A stretch of 37,763 nt of DNA from an uncultured Lachnospiraceae bacterium (GTDB lineage: Bacteria > Bacillota > Clostridia > Lachnospirales > Lachnospiraceae), in assembly GCA_948470905.1 (NCBI GenBank), contig CAOKQK010000029.1:1-37763 (forward strand), in the 5' to 3' direction. Positions within the stretch are counted from its first letter, which is position 1, and each line of letters begins with the position of its first letter. The notes beneath the pieces were generated by a model that worked only from the letters and a program-made list of their open reading frames with translations, was not told the DNA's origin and did no database searches. A program made the position numbers and the translations under genes. This document shows, one piece after another, positions 8,176-15,599 of the stretch.

Positions 8176-8943
8176 TTATGCCCTGTCCAAAGTGTCAAGC
8201 GTCAGCTCCACCGGACAGTGGTCCGAGCCAAAAATATCCGTGTGGATTGCAGCCCCCGCCAGCCTGTGCTTCAGGCTCTCCGACGCCAGGAAATAGTCGA
8301 TGCGCCACCCGGTATTCTTCGCACGCGCCTGGAACCGATAGGACCACCAGCTATAGACCCCCTCCGCATCGGGATAAAAATAGCGGTAGGTATCCACAAA
8401 TCCGCTGTCCAAAAGCGCCGTCATCTTGCCCCGCTCCGCGTCCGTGAAGCCGGGATTATTGTGGTTGGTCTTGGGATTTTTCAAATCTATCTCCTTATGC
8501 GCCACATTCATGTCGCCGCAGACGATGACACCTTTCCCTGCTGCCAGCCTGTTCAGATAATCCCGGAAGGCATCCTCCCACTGCATACGGTAATCCAGCC
8601 TTTTCAGCTCGTCCTGAGAATTGGGCGTATAGACTGTGACCATATAGAAATCGTCATACTCCAAAGTGATGACCCGCCCCTCATGGTCGTGCTCCTCAAT
8701 GCCAAGACCATATGTGACAGCGTCAGGCTCCCGCTTTGTGAAAATTGCCGTGCCTGAATAGCCCTTCTTCTCCGCATAATTCCAGTATTGAAAGTAACCC
8801 GGCAGATCCATCTGTATCTGCCCCTCCTGAAGCTTGGTTTCCTGCAGACAGAAAATATCCGCATCCAGCTTCCGGAACTCCTCCATAAAATTCTTGCCCA
8901 TAACAGCCCTCAGACCGTTTACATTCCAGGAAATCAGTTTCAT
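8176..8943 (-). CDS. xth: Exodeoxyribonuclease III
   Basis: An AP endonuclease and 3'-5' exonuclease of the ExoIII/APE1 family, acting in base-excision repair. All family motifs are present: the N terminus MKLISWNVNGLRA with Asn7, metal ligand Glu35 in CLQETKLQ, the VTVYTPNSQ strand, GDMNVAH with the catalytic Asp/Asn, SWWSYRFQARAKNTGWRIDY, and the terminal GSDHCPVEL with the catalytic His. The 255-residue length is normal. A GGGAGGTG ribosome site precedes the ATG. It is a single-gene unit with its own promoter. Confidence 0.96.
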   Translation of the reverse strand: MKLISWNVNGLRAVMGKNFMEEFRKLDADIFCLQETKLQEGQIQMDLPGYFQYWNYAEKKGYSGTAIFTKREPDAVTYGLGIEEHDHEGRVITLEYDDFYMVTVYTPNSQDELKRLDYRMQWEDAFRDYLNRLAAGKGVIVCGDMNVAHKEIDLKNPKTNHNNPGFTDAERGKMTALLDSGFVDTYRYFYPDAEGVYSWWSYRFQARAKNTGWRIDYFLASESLKHRLAGAAIHTDIFGSDHCPVELTLDTLDRA

Positions 8944-8975
8944 TCCCGCACCTCCCTGCCGTTAATATCCTTTAG

Positions 8976-9005
8976 ATTATACGCCCAATCCGACCCTTTC
9001 CACAA
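8976..9005 (-). promoter_or_regulatory. Possible promoter of xth
   Basis: On the minus strand TTGTGG (9005-9000), an 18-base spacer and a perfect TATAAT (8981-8976) lie about 33 bases before the ATG. The -35 box is poor, the -10 is good. Confidence 0.5.
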
Positions 9006-9016
9006 GAGAAATATCT

Positions 9017-12000
9017 TTAATATATTTCCTCCGAGTCCGTCTTCCCCTCCCGGTAAGTGACACGAAGCGGCTTTCCCTCAGAAAAGTCGTCACACAAAAA
9101 GTCCACCTCCGCAATGGAAACGCTGCTGTCCACATATTCTCCCTGGACAAAGCAGAAGCCAATGTCGGCTTTCCTGTCCCAATATCCGGTATTCCGGGCA
9201 CTGAATCCCTCCAAAAGCCGCAGCCGAAGCCTGGTCAAAGTAATCCTCTCCGGGAAAAGGATCTCCTTTGCATCCGGGGAAGCCCCAAGCTTTCCCTCAC
9301 AGAGTTTGTCCCACTGCCCATTTTTGATCACGTAGACCTCATAGCTTTTTACCTGTCCCTCCCAGTCACGGTGGTTCTGCCGCGGCAGGATCAGCAGCCC
9401 TTTTACGGAAACAGGCTCCGGCGTTTCAAACTCCAGCGTAAAGGGATAGCTCCCCCCATAAGCTCCCCCCGCAAGCCAAAAGGTATTCGGATCGCCGTCT
9501 ATAAGCCTCTCCACGGGATTTGATGCCGCAGCCTTTGCCGCAGGCGTCTTCTTCCCCGCTATCTCATACATGATCCGGCCAGGATCATACCCTTCCGTAA
9601 TCCGTACCTTCGCCCCTGTCCTCCGCATTATGGTAGTGTCCGCCAAAAAGGTTTTCAGCTGGTTTTCCGTGACGGAAACTTTCGGCGCAAAGTCCGCACT
9701 GTCCATGTATTTCAGAAAGGAATGCAGCAGCTGCCTGGCTGCAGGTCTGTGCTCATGATCTCCAAGAAGGTCGGCAGAACACACCAGCAGCTTCCCGCCG
9801 CACAGCTCAGCTTCAAATGCAAGCGCCAGCCTGTAGCTGCGGTTCCAGTCGTCTATAGGGCAGAGAAAAGGCTGAATCTCCCCTGGCAGCCCTTCTATAT
9901 TCATGCCCCTGGCGCCCTCTACTATCTCGCTCCACTGCCACTCCATGCCGCTTTCCGTAGGAAACTCCTGCAATGCCTTATGAGCGGAGTCACACCACAT
10001 TCCCAGGCCCCGGCACCATTTGGGACCCATGCGCCCGTTCCAGAAGACCGGCAGGGATGAAAGCAGCGGCGAATTATAATGGATTTCCTCCGCCCGGGGC
10101 AGGAAAAGCACCTTTTGCCCCTCTCCCAGCGCCCTTACCGTCTCCGCAAGAGTTTCCGTGATACGAATACCTTCGGGGACAGTGCAGTCCGCCTCCGCCG
10201 GATACACCCAAAACTTCCAACGGTTTTCCGTAAGAAGGGTCCTGTCACCTGTGCAGGTTCTCCCGCTTTCCGCGAGATGATCCTCTGCTCCTGTGCAGCT
10301 TCTCCCGCTCTCCGCGAGATGATCCTCTGCTCCCATGCAGATTCTCCCGCTCTCCGCGAGGTAATCCCCTCCTCCCGTGCTGTTTCTCCCACTCTCCGCG
10401 AGATAATCCTCTGCTCCCGTGCAGGTTCTCCCGCTCTCCGCAAGGTAGTCCCCGCCTTCCGTGCTGCTTTTCCCTCTCTCCGTGAAGTGATCCCCGCTGC
10501 CCGTGAGGGCAGGACCTCTGTCCGTCAGAATTCCCACAGAAAGGTAACAGCAGCAGGGAGCAGGCAGCTCAGACAGCGAAAACGCAAGCTTTCCCAGGAA
10601 GGTGTTCCCGCCTGTCCGCAGGGTCATTTCCCCGAAATCCCTCCGAAAATAAACCTTTCCCTCCCTGTCTGTCACCTGCCAATAAGGGCATGCCCCTTCA
10701 ATATCCTCTTTTTCATAACAGGCTATTTCCACCTCCGCCTGAAATATCTCATCCGTGCCATAAGTCGCCTTCGGAATCCTCGCCAGCGCCACCATAGGGG
10801 AACAGAACCTGCGAAATTCCTCCGCATCCGCATAAGGCTTCGACTCCCAGAAAACGTCCAGCAGCCCCACCAGGGCGCCTCCCTGCCCCGGATAATCGTG
10901 GAGATCAAGCAGGGAAAAGCCCGAGAATTCCGGTGTGCGGAGGTTAGCCTCGATCTCCTCTTTGTAGGCGAGAAACTGCAGCATGCCGGATGCCTTGACA
11001 AAATCCTCATTCCGTTCCAACAGCCCATGACCTTCGGCAAGCTTCCGGTAACACTCATAATTACCCGGCTGTAAATAACCCGTGAATTTTTCTATCTGGC
11101 CAAAGTCCGGATAAGAGCAGTACTGCCCCAGCTCATGACAGAGAAACGGAGCCTCTATGTCTCTCATATATGAGCTGTAATCCCTGCCGAACCAGCCCTC
11201 CCGTCCACGCATTTTGCTGGTATTGTAACGGCTGCAGGTGTAGAGATAATCTGTGCTGTGCAAATCCTCAGGGGCCTGCGGCCAGAGCCATCCGGACTGG
11301 GCACAGTACAGACGGCGGCTGTCCTCCTGCCGATATTTCTCTACCCATCTCGTCACCACCAGCTTATATTCTCCGTGGGGCTCGTTGCCGGAGGAGAGCA
11401 TGACAAAAGAGGGATGGTTCCCATAAGCCTCCAGGATACGGTCTGTCTCCAGAAAAAGCTGCTCCTCGATCTCATTATATCGGGAAAAATAATTCCACAT
11501 CCCCGTCTCCACCTGCAGGTAGAGCCCGATCTCGTCCGCCGCCTGGAAAGCCGCCTCCGGAGGACACCAGGAATGGAAACGGACATGGTTCAGCCCCCAT
11601 TCCCGGCATACAAGAAAGATTTTTCTCCATGCTTCCACATCCGACGGAGGGTATCCCGTCAGTGGAAAGCACCCTGCGTCATGAGTGCCGCGAAAAGAAA
11701 CGGTCCTGCCATTCAACAGAAACTTCCTGCCGGATACGGCAATATTGCGCAGACCAAAACGGAGAATCCTCTGATCCAGCATTTCTCCATCTTCTGTCAA
11801 CAACAGGAGACGCAGCTTTTGAAGCTCAGGCGTGAACTCATCCCAACACTTCGCTCCGTCCCCAAAGCTGACAGAGAATTCCAGGTCCGTGCTCCCGTCT
11901 GCCGCAGTTACATCCAGAACCGTCTCCACCTGTTCTGAGGGCAGCGGACCTGACTGCGCATTGCCTGCCTCATCCTGCGGCGCAGACAGGCAGACGGCTG

Positions 12001-12712
12001 CACTGCAGTTTACCGTCTTATAAACAAAGAGCCTGCAGCCTGCGGCTTTCCCCACATTTAAAAGACTCACCCTTACATCGGCGGACTTGGTGCGGTAATC
12101 CGGATATACAGCAAACTTTTGAATGGAAACCGCATTTTCCGCAGTCAGCTCCACTCTCCCTGCAATCCCATTCCAGGAATGCCCTACGGAATCAGAGACT
12201 CCATGAGCATCCGGACGGTAGGGATACAGCATCCCATTGTCCACCCGCACAGTCAGACAGTGAATTCCGGCCTGCAGCTGACCCAGATTGTACCTGTGGG
12301 GAACACACAGACTGTCAAAACTGCCAATGCATACCTCATCTATCCAGACAGTACTTTCCCAACGGACAAGCTCCATGAACAGGGACAGGCTCCTGCCTTC
12401 CCATTCGGCCGGAATTTCTATCTCCCGCTGATACCACGCCGCCCCCAGGTAATGCCTTGCAGGCTGTGCCAGAAAAGGGACCCGAACCTTCCCGTCCCAG
12501 CCAAAGTCACGCATTTCTTCCCGCAGAAACCACAGCCGGTCATGCAGCCCATCCACCAGGGGCGTATCCTCCGTCACCACATTGCCATATCCCTGGGCCT
12601 GAAGAATGCCGCTGACTTGTATCCTGTCAGGAAGCCTGCGGCAATACCATTTTTCATCAACTCCAACATTCTGTTCATCCAAACAAAAACGCCATGTACC
12701 CTGCAAATTCAT
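9017..12712 (-). CDS. Glycoside hydrolase family 2 enzyme with discoidin-like C-terminal domain
   Basis: A very large (about 1231 aa) GH2-type glycosidase (beta-galactosidase, glucuronidase or mannosidase clan). It opens with the jelly-roll sugar-binding domain (NLQGTWRFCLDEQN), then an Ig-like domain and a TIM barrel starting near FLLNGRTVSFRGTHDAGCFP. The acid/base is Glu444 in GNEPHGE and the likely nucleophile is Glu527 in HELGQY. Residues about 734-830 are a tandem repeat, and the end (PVERLIDGDPNTFWLAGG onward) resembles an F5/8 type C (CBM32-like) domain. No signal peptide is visible, so it should act in the cytoplasm on imported oligosaccharide. An in-frame ATG 12 bases upstream (12724) is an alternative start; 12712 has a weak GGA seven bases away. 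Confidence 0.9.
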   Translation of the reverse strand: MNLQGTWRFCLDEQNVGVDEKWYCRRLPDRIQVSGILQAQGYGNVVTEDTPLVDGLHDRLWFLREEMRDFGWDGKVRVPFLAQPARHYLGAAWYQREIEIPAEWEGRSLSLFMELVRWESTVWIDEVCIGSFDSLCVPHRYNLGQLQAGIHCLTVRVDNGMLYPYRPDAHGVSDSVGHSWNGIAGRVELTAENAVSIQKFAVYPDYRTKSADVRVSLLNVGKAAGCRLFVYKTVNCSAAVCLSAPQDEAGNAQSGPLPSEQVETVLDVTAADGSTDLEFSVSFGDGAKCWDEFTPELQKLRLLLLTEDGEMLDQRILRFGLRNIAVSGRKFLLNGRTVSFRGTHDAGCFPLTGYPPSDVEAWRKIFLVCREWGLNHVRFHSWCPPEAAFQAADEIGLYLQVETGMWNYFSRYNEIEEQLFLETDRILEAYGNHPSFVMLSSGNEPHGEYKLVVTRWVEKYRQEDSRRLYCAQSGWLWPQAPEDLHSTDYLYTCSRYNTSKMRGREGWFGRDYSSYMRDIEAPFLCHELGQYCSYPDFGQIEKFTGYLQPGNYECYRKLAEGHGLLERNEDFVKASGMLQFLAYKEEIEANLRTPEFSGFSLLDLHDYPGQGGALVGLLDVFWESKPYADAEEFRRFCSPMVALARIPKATYGTDEIFQAEVEIACYEKEDIEGACPYWQVTDREGKVYFRRDFGEMTLRTGGNTFLGKLAFSLSELPAPCCCYLSVGILTDRGPALTGSGDHFTERGKSSTEGGDYLAESGRTCTGAEDYLAESGRNSTGGGDYLAESGRICMGAEDHLAESGRSCTGAEDHLAESGRTCTGDRTLLTENRWKFWVYPAEADCTVPEGIRITETLAETVRALGEGQKVLFLPRAEEIHYNSPLLSSLPVFWNGRMGPKWCRGLGMWCDSAHKALQEFPTESGMEWQWSEIVEGARGMNIEGLPGEIQPFLCPIDDWNRSYRLALAFEAELCGGKLLVCSADLLGDHEHRPAARQLLHSFLKYMDSADFAPKVSVTENQLKTFLADTTIMRRTGAKVRITEGYDPGRIMYEIAGKKTPAAKAAASNPVERLIDGDPNTFWLAGGAYGGSYPFTLEFETPEPVSVKGLLILPRQNHRDWEGQVKSYEVYVIKNGQWDKLCEGKLGASPDAKEILFPERITLTRLRLRLLEGFSARNTGYWDRKADIGFCFVQGEYVDSSVSIAEVDFLCDDFSEGKPLRVTYREGKTDSEEIY
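10224..10515 (-). repeat. 42-bp minisatellite inside the GH2 gene (6-7 units)
   Basis: Contiguous imperfect units of exactly 42 bp begin at 10266, 10308, 10350, 10392, 10434 and 10476, with a more diverged unit before 10266. Each encodes 14 residues of the type DYLAESGRTCTGAE. The length keeps the reading frame open. The repeat sits between the catalytic region and the C-terminal domain, where it would form a flexible polar linker containing cysteines. Units differ by substitution only. Confidence 0.95.
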
Positions 12713-12760
12713 TTTTATATCCATTCCTTTTGTCTCACTCAAAGCACAAAACAATATTTT

Positions 12761-12781
12761 TGAAAACATGCTTTCATCATA
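12761..12781 (-). promoter_or_regulatory. Palindromic operator overlapping the -10 box of the GH2 gene
   Basis: TGAAAACATGCTTTCA (12761-12776) is a near-perfect palindrome resembling LacI/CcpA-family operators. On the minus strand it directly follows and touches a TATGAT -10 box (12781-12776), 49 bases before the GH2 start. Binding here would block transcription, as expected for sugar-responsive control. It has two more central bases than a standard cre site. Confidence 0.6.
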
Positions 12782-12871
12782 GCATACTCCCAGGCTTTTG
12801 TAACTTATAATTTTGATTAAATGTAACAGCGACAACGGAACCGATAAATTACGGATCAACCTTATAGACAA

Positions 12872-12906
12872 ATTACGGTGCAGCCGCCCCGCAGCTGCAC
12901 CGTAAT
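12872..12906 (-). terminator. Strong hairpin, probable terminator of the helical-protein gene
   Basis: A perfect 13-bp stem, ATTACGGTGCAGC with GCTGCACCGTAAT, has a 9-base loop and lies 7 bases after the stop codon of the 146-residue gene. Only three Ts follow on the minus strand, so termination efficiency is uncertain, but no gene other than the upstream one explains it. Confidence 0.65.
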
Positions 12907-12913
12907 CCGGTTC

Positions 12914-13354
12914 TTACAAATATTCTCTCAATTCCTTCACCAAAGTGTCCTCCGCCTGCGCCACATCCTTTGCGAGCTGCCTGATCTTGCCTTCTGCAGC
13001 CGGATACTGATTCAGATATTTATACAGACTTTTCACTCCCATATTGCAGCCGTCCGTGACCAGGTCCGCCGCCATCCTGTCGGCATTTGCCCCTTCCGCA
13101 ATGCCGAGTTTGACGTCAGACTTCATCTTGGACATGACCTTTGCCATCATTGCGGGCTCCTTGCCCTCATCATGATACTCGTTCAGGTATTCATGGGTAG
13201 TGTTGCCAAGCTTTGTATGAGTCTCCTTGCTCTTTGCCAGAAGCTCCCGCAGACCATTGTCTTTTACATGCTCTATCACATCATCCAGCGAAGAGACTCC
13301 CATCTTTATCCCCGCATTACACTCCCGGAGCAGTTTGATCGTATCGTCTTCCAT
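12914..13354 (-). CDS. Hypothetical helical-bundle protein (146 aa)
   Basis: An all-helical cytoplasmic protein with no signal peptide. Regular amphipathic helices (TIKLLRECNAGIKMGVSSLD, NGLRELLAKSKETHTKLGN, EPAMMAKVMSKMKSDVKLGI, IRQLAKDVAQAEDTLVKELR) suggest a four-helix bundle, loosely reminiscent of DUF2383/ferritin-like stress proteins. I see no complete di-iron ExxH pair, although ETHTKLG and HEYLNEYHDEG place His and Glu residues in helices. The start is supported by AGGAGGG nine bases upstream. It is a single-gene unit bounded by its own terminator. Function unknown. Confidence 0.8.
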   Translation of the reverse strand: MEDDTIKLLRECNAGIKMGVSSLDDVIEHVKDNGLRELLAKSKETHTKLGNTTHEYLNEYHDEGKEPAMMAKVMSKMKSDVKLGIAEGANADRMAADLVTDGCNMGVKSLYKYLNQYPAAEGKIRQLAKDVAQAEDTLVKELREYL

Positions 13355-13373
13355 AATTACGCCCTCCTATCTC

Positions 13374-13393
13374 AGTTCCCGCATATGGGAACT
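13374..13393 (-). promoter_or_regulatory. Inverted repeat in the leader of the helical-protein gene
   Basis: AGTTCCC (13374-13380) and GGGAACT (13387-13393) form a perfect 7-bp inverted repeat with 6 central bases, just upstream of the ribosome site of the minus-strand gene starting at 13354. It could be an operator or an mRNA hairpin. From here to about 13600 I see no gene, only a pyrimidine-rich segment (13404-13440) similar to one at 22365-22395. Confidence 0.45.
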
Positions 13394-13675
13394 TTTCCGC
13401 ACTCTTCCCTTCTACGCCCCCTGGCCTGGAAGGAGCTTCCGCCGCTTACGCGTCCTAATTTCCTTCCGGGAGCATATCCGTTTTGAGACTGTTTTCAGAA
13501 ATATACTTATGGGCAATATTATGTGCAGGGTCAAAAAAAATATACCTGAAAATGCAGCCCGCACGCTCCTGCGAACCCTCTGGTGAGGAGGGACAGCGCC
13601 TTGAGGCTCATTGGAACGCCTGATACAATATATTTTCCATTATTTTGCTATTCCGTTCCCAATTAATCCAAAATA

Positions 13676-13684
13676 TGCTATAAT
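13676..13684 (+). promoter_or_regulatory. Extended -10 promoter of the CbiT-like gene
   Basis: TGC followed by a perfect TATAAT (13679-13684) forms an extended -10 element; no good -35 is seen. The transcript would start near 13691, leaving a leader of about 130 bases before the start codon at 13822. Confidence 0.6.
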
Positions 13685-13693
13685 GTCCCCAAA

Positions 13694-13793
13694 GGGCAGA
13701 ACCAAATGGACAAAGAAGCATTTGGCTTACTGAAACAAGTGCCCATTTGACAGGCGAAAACAAAGCGATTGCACCTCATTCCGGCATCGCCTG
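13694..13793 (+). other. Structured 5' leader upstream of the CbiT-like gene
   Basis: Two nested or serial structures are visible. First, GGGCA (13694-13698) pairs with TGCCC (13740-13744) around an inner stem CCAAATG/CATTTGG (13702-13708 and 13719-13725). Second, CAGGCGA (13751-13757) pairs perfectly with TCGCCTG (13787-13793). An alternative pairing CAAATGG/CCATTTG (13703-13709 with 13743-13749) is mutually exclusive with the first. I do not recognise a known riboswitch consensus. Confidence 0.5.
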
Positions 13794-13821
13794 CCATCAT
13801 ACTAAAAAAGGGGGCTTACCT

Positions 13822-14730
13822 ATGGAAAAGCAGATTTTCACCAACGATGTCATTCTGTCCTGGCTGCAGTACTATGCCGGGAATACCCAGCTCGATCTGG
13901 AACATGTAAAGATCATCGACATCACCAGGAAAAACAAAAATCTCATCCCCACGGTGGAAGCACACCGTACTACGCTGGTGTTCACCAACGCCGGGATCGA
14001 CGATATCTTCTACCGCCTGTGGAACGCCGGACTGGGAGAGTGCGAGGTCTGGTACAACAACGGTTCCGATCCTGCAGGAGAAATCCTGCACAACAAGGTG
14101 AAGGAGATGATCGACCGCGGCATCAACGCTTCCGCGGGAATGCTGATCATCAACCCAGGCGCCCGCAACACCGCGAAGATCGGTCTGAACAACGAAATGT
14201 TCCAGCGAGGCTCCATCCGCTATGTGGGCAGTGAGATCCGCGCAATCATCATGGGCAAAATGATGGTGGCGCCCCAGGACGATATCTGCGTCATCGGCGG
14301 TGAGAGCATCGCCATCGAAGCTGCGCTGATGGCCGCCGAGGGCTCTGTCATCGCCGTGGAATACAATAAGGCAGACCGTGCCACCCTGGAAGACAACGTG
14401 GCTCACTTTGACCTGCACAACGTCAAGATCATCGACCATGTGGACGCAGAGAGCATGAAAGACTGTCCGGTGCCCTCCCTGGTCTTCCTGGTGGCGTCCG
14501 CAAGTACAGATCAGGAATTAAAGTACCTGGCTTCCGTCAATCCTAAGATCAATGTGGTAATCTACACCCTTGATTTCAAGGCTGCGGCAAGCCTGCCGGA
14601 CACTCTCGCCGCACTGGGACTCACAGATGTGGACACCATTCAGGTTGCCGTGTCCAAGCTGGGCAGCAACAACACCTTCAAGCAGGAACCCGCCACCTGG
14701 ATCATCACCGGGCGCGCCAAGGAGGCATGA
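13822..14730 (+). CDS. CbiT/CbiE-like methyltransferase homologue
   Basis: A 302-residue protein resembling the fused CbiE-CbiT enzymes that methylate precorrins, but standing outside any cobalamin operon. The CbiE-like half (about 10-130) contains LIINPGARNTAKIGLNNEMF; the CbiT-like half (about 130-302) has RYVGSEIRAIIMGKM, a motif I region CVIGGESIAIEAAL (156-169), the acidic strand end AVEYN (178-182) and the terminal WIITGR. The usual glycine-rich GxGxG SAM loop is reduced to IGGES, so catalysis is doubtful. The start at 13822 has GGGGG eight bases upstream; a longer frame from 13747 reads as leader. The FRG-domain gene starts 9 bp downstream, implying co-translation. Confidence 0.72.
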   Translation: MEKQIFTNDVILSWLQYYAGNTQLDLEHVKIIDITRKNKNLIPTVEAHRTTLVFTNAGIDDIFYRLWNAGLGECEVWYNNGSDPAGEILHNKVKEMIDRGINASAGMLIINPGARNTAKIGLNNEMFQRGSIRYVGSEIRAIIMGKMMVAPQDDICVIGGESIAIEAALMAAEGSVIAVEYNKADRATLEDNVAHFDLHNVKIIDHVDAESMKDCPVPSLVFLVASASTDQELKYLASVNPKINVVIYTLDFKAAASLPDTLAALGLTDVDTIQVAVSKLGSNNTFKQEPATWIITGRAKEA

Positions 14731-14739
14731 AAAAAGCTC

Positions 14740-15489
14740 ATGATCACTGCAGAGATACGCACAATCGACGAACTGCTCCAATTTGTAAACAGCCTGTATC
14801 AAAAGCACGGCCTGCGGCTGTGGTATCGGGGAGAGGAAAATGCGGCGCTGACACTGATTCCTTCCATTCAGAGGAGTAAAAAGAGGATTGATTCGGAACG
14901 ATATATCACAAACGACTTTTACATCCGTGCCAGACAGATTCTGAACAATCCGCCCGCAAAGCACAATTACGCAGGCTGGGTCTCCCTGATGCAGCACTAT
15001 GGTATGCCCACCCGGATGCTGGACTGGAGCCGCTCGCCCCTGATCGCGGTGTTCTTCGCGGCGGAAACCTACAAAGAGGTCCCTGAGACAGATGCCGGCG
15101 TATGGGTCCTGGCACCCGGACTTTTGAACGAGATGGAGGGCTTCGGAAACTGCATCTACCCCATAGACGCGGATACCACACAGGAGATGCTGCTGCCCGC
15201 TTTCAAGCACTCCCATCACAATCCCGACGTAAAGGACAAGATCCTCGCCTGCAGCTCCACGGAAAAAGACCTGCGGATGTACGCCCAGCAGTCCAATTTC
15301 ACCGTACACAACTCCCTGCGGCGGCTGGAAGAAATTTGTGATGAAAATATGCTTTACAAAATCATTATTCCCGCCTGCAGAAAAGAATACTTTATTAACA
15401 GCCTGCGGGTCTTCGGCATCACGGAGGGCTCCATCTATCCCGACCTGGATCATATTTCAAGCGACTTAATAGACTCTTATGGCATCTGA
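14740..15489 (+). CDS. FRG-domain protein
   Basis: A 249-residue protein built around an FRG domain (named from Fic/Doc protein regions). The hallmarks are WYRGEE near residues 28-33, the long middle signature MQHYGMPTRMLDWSRSP (84-100) and AVFFAAE just after it. FRG proteins occur in mobile and defence-associated loci in bacteria, but the biochemical activity is not established for most. It starts 9 bp after the CbiT-like gene and probably shares its transcript. No transmembrane segment or signal peptide is seen. The pairing with a tetrapyrrole-methylase-like partner is unusual. Confidence 0.88.
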   Translation: MITAEIRTIDELLQFVNSLYQKHGLRLWYRGEENAALTLIPSIQRSKKRIDSERYITNDFYIRARQILNNPPAKHNYAGWVSLMQHYGMPTRMLDWSRSPLIAVFFAAETYKEVPETDAGVWVLAPGLLNEMEGFGNCIYPIDADTTQEMLLPAFKHSHHNPDVKDKILACSSTEKDLRMYAQQSNFTVHNSLRRLEEICDENMLYKIIIPACRKEYFINSLRVFGITEGSIYPDLDHISSDLIDSYGI

Positions 15490-15494
15490 CCTTA

Positions 15495-15587
15495 AGCGCC
15501 TGGATGGATTTCCGCTCGCCTGCACTTTGCGGGCGTAAATCCATCCCCAACATGGGCGCTGGCGGACAGATGCGGAACTGGAATAGG
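15495..15587 (+). repeat. Long hairpin element with GCGGAACTGGAATAGG tail
   Basis: Nested inverted repeats are AGCGCC/GGCGCT (15495-15500 and 15555-15560), GGATGGATTT/AAATCCATCC (15502-15511 and 15537-15546) and CGCC/GGCG inside. They are followed by the 16-base tail at 15572-15587, 12 bases before the ATPase start codon. The same tail ends two hairpin elements near 34 kb. Confidence 0.75.
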
Positions 15588-15599
15588 TATAAATCAAAT

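Noticed and set aside
10224-10515. Tandem repeat considered as a CRISPR array
   Set aside because: Units are contiguous with no unique spacers, are in frame within a gene, and no cas genes are present.
13694-13821. Possible cobalamin riboswitch before the CbiT-like gene
   Set aside because: The leader is only about 130 bases and lacks the conserved cobalamin-box sequence and core junction.
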